Of a stretch of 64,000 bases of DNA, positions 9,431-18,640 are shown piece after piece. The DNA comes from Bacteroidales bacterium (GTDB taxonomy: Bacteria; Bacteroidota; Bacteroidia; Bacteroidales; Lentimicrobiaceae). Position numbers and translations under genes: made by a program. The stretch spans positions 124,001 to 188,000 of the forward strand of contig JADIZB010000001.1 in NCBI GenBank assembly GCA_016705005.1. Reading direction: 5' to 3'. Within the stretch, counting starts at the first letter, position 1. Each line of letters begins with the position of its first letter. The notes beneath the pieces were generated by a model, which ran no database searches, was not told the origin of the DNA, and saw nothing but the letters and a program-made list of their open reading frames with translations.

Positions 9431-10411
9431 CTATTTACCCGGATCCTGAAAATTCTTGTAAACCGGAATGATATCGATATCGAGGTTGTGAAGTTCTTCT
9501 TTCGCTTTTTCGAAATTGTCGGTAAATCCGAGTAAAAAACCACCTCCACCTGAACCGCATAGCTTCAGGTAAAATAATTGTGAATCAAGTCCATATCTCC
9601 AGATCTTTTTAAAAGTCTCAGGTATCATCGGAGATAAATTATTGTAAAGAAACCCTGAAAGATCCTTCAGGCTTGAAAAGAATTTCTTTGTCTCACCCCT
9701 GATCAGGCTTCTGATGCAGGCATCATTGAGAGGGATCATCTCTTCGCGCACCCGGCTCATGAAATCATCAACTTTGCACTTGTCGAGAAAAAGGTTGACC
9801 AGTGGGCCTGTTTTACCTGGCCTGCCTGTATTTATAAGGAAAATGGCACCCTTTTCGTCGTGTTTGTTTCTTGGAATTCCAACCATGCTGATATCCTTTT
9901 TATTATGGATAAGCAGCGGGTGTTTGATGTAACAATTCAGTGGATCCATACCACTACTGGTGCCATGAAAGTAAGATTCCAGCTGTGCAAAAACAAGCTT
10001 CAATTTCAGAATTTCATCCTTCGACATCCTCCTTGATCCTGAAGCAGGCCCTTTGACATACTTTTCATATAGTGCTGCCACCAGAGCACCTGAACTGCCT
10101 ATGCCATAGCCCTGGGGTATTGTGGATTCAAAATAAAGGGTATGTCTGATATCATGCTCGAAAGCATCAACATCAAAATTGCACATCAGCTCACCTTTAT
10201 CTTTCAGATTCCTGATATATACCGAATATTCAAGAAGTAATTTATTGGAACTTACAGCAAAGCCGTAATCGGTGTACTTATCATTATTGATGAAGCTCAA
10301 TTCGCCACTGAAGTGGGTATAGGGGATGGTTAACCCCATCGAATCGCAAAGAATACTGTATTCACCAAAAAGAAGGATTTTCGCGTAAAAAATCCCTGAT
10401 CTGTTTCTCAT
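9431..10411 (-). CDS. Mevalonate kinase-type GHMP kinase
   Basis: 326 aa. GHMP kinase motifs are in order: N-terminal AKILLFGEYSIL, ATP-loop PQGYGIGSSGALVAALY (motif 2) and C-terminal CGSGGGGFLLGF (motif 3). The family phosphorylates mevalonate to 5-phosphomevalonate with ATP. It is the last gene of a four-gene minus-strand operon (HMG-CoA reductase, GYDIA kinase, decarboxylase, this gene) and begins 2 nt after the decarboxylase stop. Which of the two kinases acts on mevalonate and which on phosphomevalonate cannot be fixed from motifs; this one is closer to classical mevalonate kinase. Confidence 0.85.
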   Translation of the reverse strand: MRNRSGIFYAKILLFGEYSILCDSMGLTIPYTHFSGELSFINNDKYTDYGFAVSSNKLLLEYSVYIRNLKDKGELMCNFDVDAFEHDIRHTLYFESTIPQGYGIGSSGALVAALYEKYVKGPASGSRRMSKDEILKLKLVFAQLESYFHGTSSGMDPLNCYIKHPLLIHNKKDISMVGIPRNKHDEKGAIFLINTGRPGKTGPLVNLFLDKCKVDDFMSRVREEMIPLNDACIRSLIRGETKKFFSSLKDLSGFLYNNLSPMIPETFKKIWRYGLDSQLFYLKLCGSGGGGFLLGFTDNFEKAKEELHNLDIDIIPVYKNFQDPGK

Positions 10412-10413
10412 TT

Positions 10414-11484
10414 CTATCTGCAGTTTAGTTTTTCGGGGCCGCTTCCCATTGTATCGTCAATTGCGGTTCCCTTGTGGCAAAATACTTTCAGTTCATCGAT
10501 CAAAGGTCTGACATTTTCAGTTTCACCGGCAGGATACAACAAATGAACATTTGGTCCGGCATCCAGGGTAAAACAAATGGCTGAACCGCTTTGTTTCCTG
10601 AACTCAATTACTTTTTCTATGATAATCAAAGAGTTGGGATGCATCAACAGGTATCCCGGCCTGGATGTCATCATCATGGCATGAAGGCTGAGTGCTTCAT
10701 TTTCAGTAATCAGTGAGAATGTATCCCAATCACCCTGTTTCAAGGCTACCAGCATTGCTGTAAGATTTGATTCTGCCTGTTTGTAACGTGCGTCGGCGTA
10801 AGCATGACCCTTCATGAGATTGTGGCCCACACTGCTCGATACTTTTTTCTGTCCGGGGTCTACAATAAGTATAGTGTCACGGATTTCGGAGAACACCGGA
10901 TGAAGATCAAACGAAAGCGGAACAGCGTATTCATTGTCAGACCCTTCAACAGCCTTGTGTGACCCCCACACCGGGATGCCGCCATACACCGAACGGCAGG
11001 CGCTGCCTGAGCCAATTCGTGCTATAAAAGAGGCTTTTCGCAGGAAGGCTTCCATGCCGGTTTCAAGGCCAGTGATTTCCTTTTCCAATGAACAAAGGCA
11101 CAATGCCAGGGCACTCATGGCTGAAGCAGATGAAGCTATACCGGCTGAATGAGGAAAATTGTTTCCACTTTCAATTTCAAGTCTTGCCTCTTTCAAAAAT
11201 GGAAGATAAGATACCACCGATTTAAGAAACGATTCAATTCTTCCACCAAATGCTTCGTTTATTTCCCCTTCAAATCTGAACTCGACCTCCGGGCCTCCAC
11301 CGTTCCGGATAAGTCCGGCTTTTATCCGTGTCAGGGTGTAGGCCTCTTTCAGCGTAATACTCATTGAAGCATTCGCCGGAATCTGATTCCCCGATTTACC
11401 CCAATATTTAATCAGGGCAATGTTGGAAGGGCTCTTCCAGCATGAAAAGAAGACGTTGGCATCTGCGTTCTGAGAAAATGTCAT
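10414..11484 (-). CDS. mvaD: Diphosphomevalonate decarboxylase family protein
   Basis: 356 aa. The N-terminus has the diagnostic PSNIALIKYWGK motif. The GHMP motif is FPHSAGIASSASAMSALA. A conserved SACRSVYGGIPVWG block and the C-terminal substrate loop FTLDAGPNVHLLYP follow. The enzyme uses ATP to decarboxylate 5-diphosphomevalonate to isopentenyl diphosphate; relatives acting on other phosphorylated mevalonates exist, so exact substrate is inferred. It lies 14 nt downstream of the GYDIA kinase and 2 nt upstream of the mevalonate kinase gene. Confidence 0.9.
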   Translation of the reverse strand: MTFSQNADANVFFSCWKSPSNIALIKYWGKSGNQIPANASMSITLKEAYTLTRIKAGLIRNGGGPEVEFRFEGEINEAFGGRIESFLKSVVSYLPFLKEARLEIESGNNFPHSAGIASSASAMSALALCLCSLEKEITGLETGMEAFLRKASFIARIGSGSACRSVYGGIPVWGSHKAVEGSDNEYAVPLSFDLHPVFSEIRDTILIVDPGQKKVSSSVGHNLMKGHAYADARYKQAESNLTAMLVALKQGDWDTFSLITENEALSLHAMMMTSRPGYLLMHPNSLIIIEKVIEFRKQSGSAICFTLDAGPNVHLLYPAGETENVRPLIDELKVFCHKGTAIDDTMGSGPEKLNCR

Positions 11485-11498
11485 AACTGCTTGCTTTA

Positions 11499-12453
11499 TT
11501 ATGTAATCATCTCCTTTACAAAAGGTAATCTTACCAGGGTTGAATATGGCACAACAATACCATGAGATTTCATCCTGAAATAATCTGCGGTATATTCACT
11601 GCCTTGCGGTGACAATGCAAGGACAAAGTCACCTCCCCATGCTCCCAGCGACTTAACCACACCATCAAAATCGGAAAATAACCGGCTTTTTACAGTCTCC
11701 CTGCCCAGAATTTTGCCAATAATTTCTTCGTGCTCGCTCAGTAAAGAAATAAAGGCATGGGTATCTTTAACTGAAGAAAGGAGGTTAGAAATCCCGCTGA
11801 TACGGCTGATGTCTCCCGACAGGTCAGTTTCAGCCAATCTTCCGAAAGCTTCAACTTCCATATCCGAATCCTGTTTGGAATCCAGATAAATAAGCTGCAT
11901 CATATGGCCGAAAGGCGGATTAAAATCAACCGGGGTGATCTGTGGTTTTCCGCCCTTCAGGCTGAAAATAATCGGACCATCTGCCCTACTACAGGCAACA
12001 TCATAGCCTGAACCTTTTGAGATCATCCGGTGAAGATTCATAGGATCTATACCTGCCCACTGTGCAATCAGGGAAGTGAGGGTAGAACTGCTCCCAAAGC
12101 CCCAATTCCGGTTAAATTCCAGCTGTGTGACCACCTTCAGTCCGCCGGATCCGACCAGAAAAGCTGGATTCAACTTCCCTGGCAGCCAATAAAATTCCTT
12201 TAAGTCTGTTTGCAATAATCTGATCAGTAACATAAACCATCTCAAGATCAGGCAACCTGAATTCTCCTTTAAACCAGATTCCTCTGGTATCACTGGCACT
12301 CCAGCTTAGAATATCGCCTTTGCTGCCCCTTTCAATGATAATCCCCTGCCCCACCATCAGTGGAACAGCCAGTGCTTCAGCACCCTTCAGCACCAGATAT
12401 TCCCCTGTGAGAAGAATTTTACCTTTTGCATGAAACGACAGCGGATGCATCAT
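11499..12453 (-). pseudogene. GYDIA-family GHMP kinase, split by one frameshift
   Basis: The first frame gives the N-terminus (FHAKGKILLTGEYLVLKGAE); the second gives the ATP-loop (NWGFGSSSTLTSLIAQW) and the family's defining GSGYDVACSRADGPI. The frames join cleanly if one base is removed from the CCC run at 12177-12179 (GGG on the coding strand). The joint then reads LLAARKLNPAFLVGSGG and the protein is 317 aa. GYDIA kinases sit in Bacteroidota mevalonate operons and are the likely phosphomevalonate kinase step. The stop is 14 nt before mvaD and the start 11 nt after the HMG-CoA reductase stop. A single homopolymer indel inside an otherwise conserved operon may well be a sequencing error. 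Confidence 0.8.
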
Positions 12454-12464
12454 CTTCAGATTTG

Positions 12465-13787
12465 TTATTTTCCGTTTCTTAATGAATGCATAAACGAAGC
12501 AACCAGGTTATGCGAGACTTTGTGGGATTTGAAATACTCCACGGCTTCCTTTTTCTCCTCCTCAGTAGCTTTGTATATATTCAGGATGTTGAGCAGATGC
12601 ATTTTCATATGCCCAAGCTGAATACCCTTTGTTGTTAACGATTTTATGGCGCTGAAATTATTGGCAAGGCCCATGGTTGATGCAATCTGCATGAGTTCAG
12701 ATGCCCCGGGGTTCTGCAGCAGTTGAAGTGAAACTTTCGCCATGGGGTGAAGTGAAGTTAGCCCACCTACGGTGCCAATGGCCAAAGGAATGGTCAGGCT
12801 GTAGTAAAAGCGTCCGTTTTCAATCCTGATCTCGGTCAGGCTCTTGTATTTCCCGCTGCGTGCCGCCCAGGCATGACCGCATGCTTCAAGTGCCCTGAAA
12901 TCATTACCGGTTGCAAGTGCCACTGAATCAATTCCGTTAAAAATCCCCTTGTTGTGCGTTGCCGCCCTGTGAACATCAATGTTGGCTATCTGAACAGCCT
13001 TTTCAAATTTCCATGCAAAAGCATCGCCATTCATCGATCCATCTATATCGTCAAGCTCTTGCAAATCACATTCAATCCACGTTTTAACCAGACATTCCGG
13101 CGTGTAATTTGAAAGGATTGACATAATAATGTTCAGATTCCCTTCAGTAAAAAATCCACTTTCATTCACGAATTCACGAAGACCGGTGGCATATTCTTCC
13201 AGACACGAATTGATAAAATTTGCCCCCATCGAATCACGGGTGTCAAATTTTACCTTCAATTGATAATAACCGGCAAGTTCAGCAGTCATATCCACCAGTT
13301 CCATATCAAGTACACCTCCACCACGGCTTTCCATATTCGCTGTAATAATCCCTGTCCTGGAAAGCAAGAGTAACCTGAGTTGTGGAAAATGCTTTTTAAG
13401 TAATTCGAATTCGCCGTCCCAGATAAAGTGAACCTGCCCGATTTTAACCGTAGAAATCACCTCGCTGTGGAATCCGCCCCTTGAAGCCCAGTATTTGGCA
13501 CTGTTTGAAGCAGCTGCAATAACCGAACTCTCTTCAATCACCATGGGTACCATATACATCTTACCGTTGATCAGAACATTCGGAGCAATGCCATAAGGAA
13601 AGTAATAATTGGTAAGTGTGTTCTCACTGAATTCATCAAATAGTTTCTGTATCGCCGGATCATCATTCCAGAAAGACTTCAATACGGATGCTGTTGCCTC
13701 CGGATTAGCGCTTCCGGAAGCAACAAGGCTGATTTTCTGATCCTTTGACAGCCTTGAAAATCCGGAAATCAGTTTATTTTCGGTCAT
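12465..13787 (-). CDS. HMG-CoA reductase, class II type
   Basis: 440 aa, the length of class II bacterial HMG-CoA reductases, which lack the membrane anchor of eukaryotic enzymes. Motifs in order: FPYGIAPNVLINGKMYMVPM, EESSVIAAASNSAKYWASRG, DSMGANFINSC, THNKGIFNGIDSVALATGND (catalytic Lys and Asp), and IQLGHMKMHLLNI (catalytic His). The enzyme interconverts HMG-CoA and mevalonate using NAD(P)H. As first gene of the mevalonate operon it should supply mevalonate to the downstream kinases and decarboxylase, so a biosynthetic role is more likely than the degradative one known from Pseudomonas mevalonii. HMG-CoA synthase is not in this window. Confidence 0.92.
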   Translation of the reverse strand: MTENKLISGFSRLSKDQKISLVASGSANPEATASVLKSFWNDDPAIQKLFDEFSENTLTNYYFPYGIAPNVLINGKMYMVPMVIEESSVIAAASNSAKYWASRGGFHSEVISTVKIGQVHFIWDGEFELLKKHFPQLRLLLLSRTGIITANMESRGGGVLDMELVDMTAELAGYYQLKVKFDTRDSMGANFINSCLEEYATGLREFVNESGFFTEGNLNIIMSILSNYTPECLVKTWIECDLQELDDIDGSMNGDAFAWKFEKAVQIANIDVHRAATHNKGIFNGIDSVALATGNDFRALEACGHAWAARSGKYKSLTEIRIENGRFYYSLTIPLAIGTVGGLTSLHPMAKVSLQLLQNPGASELMQIASTMGLANNFSAIKSLTTKGIQLGHMKMHLLNILNIYKATEEEKKEAVEYFKSHKVSHNLVASFMHSLRNGK

Positions 13788-13857
13788 TAGTATACAATTA
13801 GCTTAAGAACATTTTCGGAAACAGGCTCTGAAAAATAACCGACATCATAGATTGTTG

Positions 13858-13865
13858 CAAAGTTA
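13858..13865 (-). promoter_or_regulatory. Candidate -7 promoter element of the mevalonate operon
   Basis: Minus-strand TAACTTTG fits the Bacteroidota -7 consensus TAnnTTTG. It lies 71 nt upstream of the HMG-CoA reductase ATG, giving a leader of ~60 nt. No TTTG is seen at the ideal -33 distance, so the assignment is tentative. Confidence 0.45.
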
Positions 13866-14073
13866 TGTAATTCAAAGGGTTCTGAAAATTAAAAGTCAAA
13901 ATAATTGCGAATGCTGCATAAACAGCTAATTCATAATTGAATAGTATAACCCACACAGGAATATTTTGTTCAATTTATTAAACATTTTATTAAACAAAAT
14001 GCTCTTTTCGGATTCACCTGCCAAAAGGTCATTAAAATATCGTAATATTGAAACTTCATTTTTGCCCACAGCA

Positions 14074-14292
14074 ATGAAAATTTTTGTCAACGATATTGAA
14101 ATAGATGTATTCACCGGCGCAAACGCAGGTGATGCAGTAATATCCTATTTCAGATCGATTCAGTCACCATTGCCCGACCCTTTACCCATGATTTTTGATC
14201 AATATGGCAACATCATTGAACAGGATGGTGAATTATCTCCTGGCAATCAGATTATCATTATAGAATCCGAAAACACTTCCGCCAATGAATAG
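14074..14292 (+). CDS. Small MoaD/ThiS-like (beta-grasp) protein
   Basis: 72 aa from the ATG at 14074; the frame is open upstream, but the protein pattern starts at MKIFVNDIEIDVFTGANAGD. Alternating strands, a central helix (AVISYFRSI) and the ending DGELSPGNQIIIIESEN resemble MoaD/ThiS ubiquitin-like folds. It lacks the C-terminal Gly-Gly that sulphur carriers need, so a carrier role is unlikely. Its stop overlaps the ATG of the 5'-nucleotidase by 8 nt, implying coupled translation. A near-consensus -7 element (CATTTTTG) lies at 14057-14064. Function unknown. Confidence 0.65.
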   Translation: MKIFVNDIEIDVFTGANAGDAVISYFRSIQSPLPDPLPMIFDQYGNIIEQDGELSPGNQIIIIESENTSANE

Positions 14293-15733
14293 ACTTTTTT
14301 CGCTGTTATTCCTTTTGCAATTTCTGATCTCCGGAACAACCACGGCCAATATCAGCAATGACACCACCACATTGATTATCCTCTCTGTCAATGACATGCA
14401 TGCCAAAATTGATAACTTTCCGAAGTTTAAAGCGCTGGTTGATGACCTTAGAAATCAATACAGCGATGTACTGGTGGTTTCTGCCGGCGATATGTTTACA
14501 GGGAATCCGGTTGTGGATCAATATCCCGACCCAGGCTCCCCGATGATTGAATTGATGAACATGACCGGATTTACTGTCGCCACCTTTGGAAATCATGAAT
14601 TTGATTATGGTCAGGAGATTCTTCAGAAAAGAATCAGACAGTGCCGGTTTCCGCTTATAAGCGCAAATATTCTTTCATCTGATCCAAATGGAATAAACTT
14701 TAGTCCTTATAAAACATTCACCCTTGAAAATGGCATAAAAGTAAGTTTTATCGGTGCTATTCAGATCAATCCTGCCGGATTGCCCGATTCTCATCCCACC
14801 AAACTGACAGGTCTGAAGTTCACCGATGGGGTTGAAAAAATACAGGAATACCGTCATCTCCGCGACAGCTGCAATGTTTTGGTCTGTCTGACACATCTTG
14901 GCTTTGAAACAGATGTTGTTTTAGCTGGTTTGTTTGGGGAAGCAGACCTGATTCTTGGCGGCCATTCGCATACTATGGTCACCAACCCGTCAGAATACAA
15001 TGGTGTGCTGGTGATGCAGGCCGGATCAAATCTGAAGAGTGTTTCCAAAATAACTCTGTTGCTTGCCGGAGGGAAAGTGGTTTCAAAGAAAGCGGAAATC
15101 CTTAGTGTGGTAAACTATCCAAGGACAGATTCTACTGTTTTAAAGATGGTCGACCGTTTTAATGACAACAAGGAACTCAACCGTGTTATTGGAATCGTTC
15201 GCAGTGATATTGCCGGAAATGATGAACTCGGCAGCCTCGTGACCGATGGAATGTGTTCACTCGAAGCGATTGAGATTGCTTTTCAGAATAACGGAGGGCT
15301 TAGAATCGATAAACTCGCTCAGGGAAACATTACCATTAAAGACATATATAAACTTGACCCCTTTGGGAATGAAATCGTGTTGCTAAAACTCAGCATTCAG
15401 GAGATAAAATCATTGATTCTTTGTTCATTCAACCGGGGTAAAGAGGTAGATCTTCAGGCATCCGGCATCAGTTATACTGTGATTACAGATAACGACGGAA
15501 CCGGTGTGGATGTGCGGATTATGCTTCCTGATGGTAAAGAAGCAGATCCTGACAAATTATATGCTGTTGGCCTGAGCAGTTATGTGGTGAGCAGTTATGA
15601 TTTCAAACATGAGGATCCGGGGCAATCCCTCTATACAACCACTGCACAGTCGCTTATAAATTTCATTACGGCGAAAAAAGAGATTGATTATTCCGGAATC
15701 AAAAGAGCTTTTATAGAAAGGGAAAAACAATAA
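14285..15733 (+). CDS. UshA-like bifunctional metallophosphatase/5'-nucleotidase
   Basis: 482 aa with a signal peptide (MNRLFSLLFLLQFLISGTTTA). The N-terminal calcineurin-like metallophosphatase domain carries the metal motifs LSVNDMHAKIDNF, VVSAGDMFTGNPV, TFGNHEFDYG and ILGGHSHTMV. The C-terminal 5'-nucleotidase domain binds the nucleoside (AIEIAFQNNGGLRID, DPFGNEIVLLKLS). Such enzymes dephosphorylate extracellular nucleotides in the periplasm or at the surface for nucleoside and phosphate salvage. The gene starts inside the last codons of the small beta-grasp-like gene and ends 11 nt before the convergent DUF4468 gene. Confidence 0.92.
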   Translation: MNRLFSLLFLLQFLISGTTTANISNDTTTLIILSVNDMHAKIDNFPKFKALVDDLRNQYSDVLVVSAGDMFTGNPVVDQYPDPGSPMIELMNMTGFTVATFGNHEFDYGQEILQKRIRQCRFPLISANILSSDPNGINFSPYKTFTLENGIKVSFIGAIQINPAGLPDSHPTKLTGLKFTDGVEKIQEYRHLRDSCNVLVCLTHLGFETDVVLAGLFGEADLILGGHSHTMVTNPSEYNGVLVMQAGSNLKSVSKITLLLAGGKVVSKKAEILSVVNYPRTDSTVLKMVDRFNDNKELNRVIGIVRSDIAGNDELGSLVTDGMCSLEAIEIAFQNNGGLRIDKLAQGNITIKDIYKLDPFGNEIVLLKLSIQEIKSLILCSFNRGKEVDLQASGISYTVITDNDGTGVDVRIMLPDGKEADPDKLYAVGLSSYVVSSYDFKHEDPGQSLYTTTAQSLINFITAKKEIDYSGIKRAFIEREKQ

Positions 15734-15744
15734 CCACAGGCCGC

Positions 15745-16293
15745 CTACCACTTTTCTTCCGGTTTCACGACTACCGGTGCCATTCCGGTTTTAAGGCTTT
15801 CGATCAGTTTTCTGATCTGTGTATCCAATTGCACCAGATAGTCATCCCACAGGGGTGAATACATCTTATCGGATTTATCGAACCACCGTTCCACCGGGAA
15901 TCTGGACGATTGCCTCAGGGTAAGATCTGTTATGGTATAGCGGTAACGACCGGGTTTAAATTCAAGTTTAAGCAGATAATTTACAATGCCCGCATTCAGC
16001 TTGGCATCACCTTCCATATTGATCAGTTCAAAGCGGTGGAGAATCTCAATGACTGCGCTTTCGCGGTTTCTCACCCTGCACACATCTGCCGGATTTTTAT
16101 ATTGGGTATTGATCCACTCAATACATCTAACATATAATTCATCCGCTGTGCCGGGTTCCTGGACAACTTCCTGGTAAGTGATCAGTTGGGTATCCTTGTC
16201 GACCGGATAACCGTTGATTGTTTGCTGAGCAGATGCAGTTGAACAGATGGCTGCTGTAATAATGAGCAGAATTCCAGGCAAGGTAAATTTCAT
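15745..16293 (-). CDS. DUF4468-like exported protein
   Basis: 182 aa with a signal peptide (ICSTASAQ cleavage region). The mature part has the DUF4468 pattern: LITYQEVVQEPGTADELYVR, then WINTQYKNPADVCRVRNRES, then a beta-rich LKLEFKPGRYRYTITDL segment and a predicted terminal helix. DUF4468 proteins are small Bacteroidota envelope proteins of unknown function. It follows groL on the same strand but is separated by a strong terminator and has its own -7 element (TAAATTTG, 16349-16342). Confidence 0.7.
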   Translation of the reverse strand: MKFTLPGILLIITAAICSTASAQQTINGYPVDKDTQLITYQEVVQEPGTADELYVRCIEWINTQYKNPADVCRVRNRESAVIEILHRFELINMEGDAKLNAGIVNYLLKLEFKPGRYRYTITDLTLRQSSRFPVERWFDKSDKMYSPLWDDYLVQLDTQIRKLIESLKTGMAPVVVKPEEKW

Positions 16294-16341
16294 AGTATCT
16301 GGTTTTTGAATGAACAGTCAAATTCTTAACTGAACGAATTA

Positions 16342-16349
16342 CAAATTTA
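16342..16349 (-). promoter_or_regulatory. Candidate -7 element of the DUF4468 gene
   Basis: Minus-strand TAAATTTG matches TAnnTTTG, 49 nt before the DUF4468 ATG and downstream of the groL terminator, so the gene is probably transcribed independently. Confidence 0.4.
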
Positions 16350-16377
16350 GTGCATTTTTCTCAGAATGATATCCGGG

Positions 16378-16409
16378 AAAAAGCAAAGCCCCGGAATCCG
16401 GGGCTTTGC
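16378..16409 (-). terminator. Rho-independent terminator of groES-groL
   Basis: A perfect 12-bp stem (GCAAAGCCCCGG / CCGGGGCTTTGC) with a 3-nt loop, followed on the minus strand by TTTTT, 25 nt past the groL stop. Confidence 0.9.
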
Positions 16410-16434
16410 CAATAAAAACGTTGAAAATGGAAAT

Positions 16435-18069
16435 TTAGTACATTCCACCCATGCCGCCCATACCCGGGTTTGGCATAGCCATTTCCTTTTCTTCTTTAAT
16501 GTCAGCCAGCACACACTCGGTGGTGAGAAGCATTCCTGCGATTGACGCTGCGTTTTCGAGAGCAACGCGGGCAACTTTAGCCGGGTCAATAACACCTGCC
16601 TGGAAGAGATTTTCATAAACCTCAGTCCTTGCATTGAATCCAAAATCAGCCTTGCCTTCGCGGACTTTCTGAACGATAACGGAACCTTCGAGTCCGGCGT
16701 TGGTTACGATCTGCCTGAGAGGTTCCTCAAGGGCTCGTTTCACAATGGCAATCCCGGTATCTTCGTCTTCATTGTCACCCTTAAGGTTATCAAGCATGGA
16801 GATAGCGCGGATGTAAGCTACACCACCGCCGGGGATAATTCCTTCATCGATGGCTGCGCGGGTTGCATGCAGCGCGTCGTCAACGCGTGCTTTCTTCTCT
16901 TTCATTTCAACTTCGCTTGCAGCGCCGACATAAATTACAGCAACTCCACCAGCCAGTTTGGCCAGGCGTTCCTGCAATTTTTCACGATCGTAATCGGATG
17001 TGGTCGTTTCAATCTGAGCCTTAATCATACTGATACGGGCTACAATGTTTTCTTTGGCGCCACTGCCGCTTACAATGGTTGTATTATCCTTATCAACAGT
17101 TACTTTCTCAGCCTGTCCAAGATAAGAAAGATCTGCATCTTCGAGTTTATAACCCTTTTCCTCTGAAATAACAGTTCCACCTGTTAAAACAGCAATATCC
17201 TCCAACATTTCCTTGCGACGGTCACCGAATCCCGGGGCTTTAACGGCAACAATCTTTAAGGAACCACGGATCTTATTCACAACCAGTGTAGCAAGAGCTT
17301 CACCGTCAACATCTTCGGCAATAATCAGCAGTGGGCGCCCGGTCTGAACCGTCTTCTCCAGAATCGGAAGAAAATCCTTCATAACGGAGATTTTCTTGTC
17401 ATAAATCAGGATAAACGGTTTTTCGTAAACGGCTTCCATTTTTTCGGTATCGGTAATGAAGTAAGGAGAAATATATCCCCGGTCAAACTGCATACCTTCC
17501 ACTACCTTAACGGTAGTTTCCATGCCTTTTGCTTCTTCAATGGTGATTACACCTTCCTTCTTAACTTTATTCATGGCCTCGGCAATTTTCTCACCGATGA
17601 AGCTGTCGTTATTGGCCGAAATGGTTGCAACCTGAGTGATTTTTTCGCTTCCCTCTTCAACCGGAATGGAAGTTTCCTTCAGGTAATCCACAACCTTGGC
17701 AACTGCCTTTTCTATACCGCGTTTCAGATCCATCGGATTGGCTCCTGCAGTAACGTTCTTCATTCCTGTTGTAACGATGGCCTGAGCAAGAACTGTGGCA
17801 GTGGTTGTTCCGTCACCTGCAACGTCAGAGGTCTTGGAAGCTACTTCCTTCACCATCTGTGCACCCATATTCTGGATGGCATCCTTCAGTTCGATCTCTT
17901 TGGCTACTGTTACTCCGTCCTTGGTTACTACCGGTGAGCCATAGGTTTTGCTGATGATCACATTACGACCTTTTGGACCCAGGGTTACTTTAACTGCATT
18001 CGCCAGAGCATCAACACCTTTCTTTAACTCTTCGCGGGCTTCGATATTAAAAACAATTTCTTTTGCCAT
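16435..18069 (-). CDS. groL: Chaperonin GroEL (60 kDa)
   Basis: 544 aa, full length. It contains the standard blocks VTLGPKGRNVIISKTYGSP, TKDGVTVAKEIEL, the ATP-site GDGTTTATVLAQ, VEEGIIPGGG-type signature (AIDEGIIPGGGVAYIRA) and the GGM-rich tail (NPGMGGMGGMY). It forms the double-ring ATP-driven folding chamber with GroES. It lies 36 nt downstream of groES in one operon and ends in a strong terminator. No CIRCE element was seen upstream of groES. Confidence 0.98.
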   Translation of the reverse strand: MAKEIVFNIEAREELKKGVDALANAVKVTLGPKGRNVIISKTYGSPVVTKDGVTVAKEIELKDAIQNMGAQMVKEVASKTSDVAGDGTTTATVLAQAIVTTGMKNVTAGANPMDLKRGIEKAVAKVVDYLKETSIPVEEGSEKITQVATISANNDSFIGEKIAEAMNKVKKEGVITIEEAKGMETTVKVVEGMQFDRGYISPYFITDTEKMEAVYEKPFILIYDKKISVMKDFLPILEKTVQTGRPLLIIAEDVDGEALATLVVNKIRGSLKIVAVKAPGFGDRRKEMLEDIAVLTGGTVISEEKGYKLEDADLSYLGQAEKVTVDKDNTTIVSGSGAKENIVARISMIKAQIETTTSDYDREKLQERLAKLAGGVAVIYVGAASEVEMKEKKARVDDALHATRAAIDEGIIPGGGVAYIRAISMLDNLKGDNEDEDTGIAIVKRALEEPLRQIVTNAGLEGSVIVQKVREGKADFGFNARTEVYENLFQAGVIDPAKVARVALENAASIAGMLLTTECVLADIKEEKEMAMPNPGMGGMGGMY

Positions 18070-18105
18070 TTTAATTCATTTTAAATTTAACAATTCATTA
18101 ATTCA

Positions 18106-18384
18106 TCAGATGATAGCAACAATATCCGATTCACGCATAATAAGGTAATCTTTACCTTCGATGCTGATTTCGGTACCGGCATATTTCCCGTAGAGGACAA
18201 GATCACCTACCTTTACAGTGATGGGCTCATCTTTTTTTCCAGGGCCCACGGCCACAACAGTACCACGCTGGGGTTTTTCTTTTGCGGTGTCAGGAATAAT
18301 GATTCCACCGGCAGTTTTTTGTTCTGCAGCCGCAGGCTCAATCAATACACGGTCAGCTAATGGTTTTACATTCACTTGTGTCAT
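18106..18384 (-). CDS. groES: Co-chaperonin GroES (10 kDa)
   Basis: 92 aa from the ATG at 18384 (MTQVNVKPLADRVLIEP); the open frame extends 16 codons upstream, but the family begins here. GroES features: the mobile loop AEQKTAGGIIIPDTAKEKPQ, GTVVAVGPGKKDE and the C-terminal DYLIMRESDIVAII. It caps the GroEL ring. First gene of the groES-groL operon. Confidence 0.97.
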   Translation of the reverse strand: MTQVNVKPLADRVLIEPAAAEQKTAGGIIIPDTAKEKPQRGTVVAVGPGKKDEPITVKVGDLVLYGKYAGTEISIEGKDYLIMRESDIVAII

Positions 18385-18585
18385 TGCTATAGTTTTTGGT
18401 TTATGATTTAATTTTAAGAGGTTAACGGGCAATTGTCATATTTTATGCCAAAAGGCTGCCATTTCAGAAAAAAACAGGGTGTATGAGAACTAAATACATT
18501 TTATATCATTGATATTCTGATGCTTAACTCATATTCCAATCCGAAAACCAAATTCTGAGGCTGTCTCTTCTGTCCGGATAAAAAA

Positions 18586-18622
18586 AATAATGTCAGATTG
18601 CCGTGACAATCTGACATTATTT
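18586..18622 (-). terminator. Rho-independent terminator of the lptE-TPR-secG run
   Basis: A perfect 15-bp stem (AATAATGTCAGATTG / CAATCTGACATTATT) with a 6-nt loop, followed on the minus strand by a run of T, ~20 nt past the secG stop. The stem is symmetrical enough to act in both directions, and it separates secG from groES. Confidence 0.88.
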
Positions 18623-18640
18623 TATAAAGAAAAATATCAA

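Noticed and set aside
12160..12190. Two separate GHMP kinases in the mevalonate operon
   Set aside because: Neither half has all the motifs; the joined protein has the full family length and motif order.
14074..14292. Sulphur carrier (ThiS/MoaD) assignment
   Set aside because: The protein ends SANE and lacks the C-terminal Gly-Gly needed for adenylation and thiocarboxylate formation.
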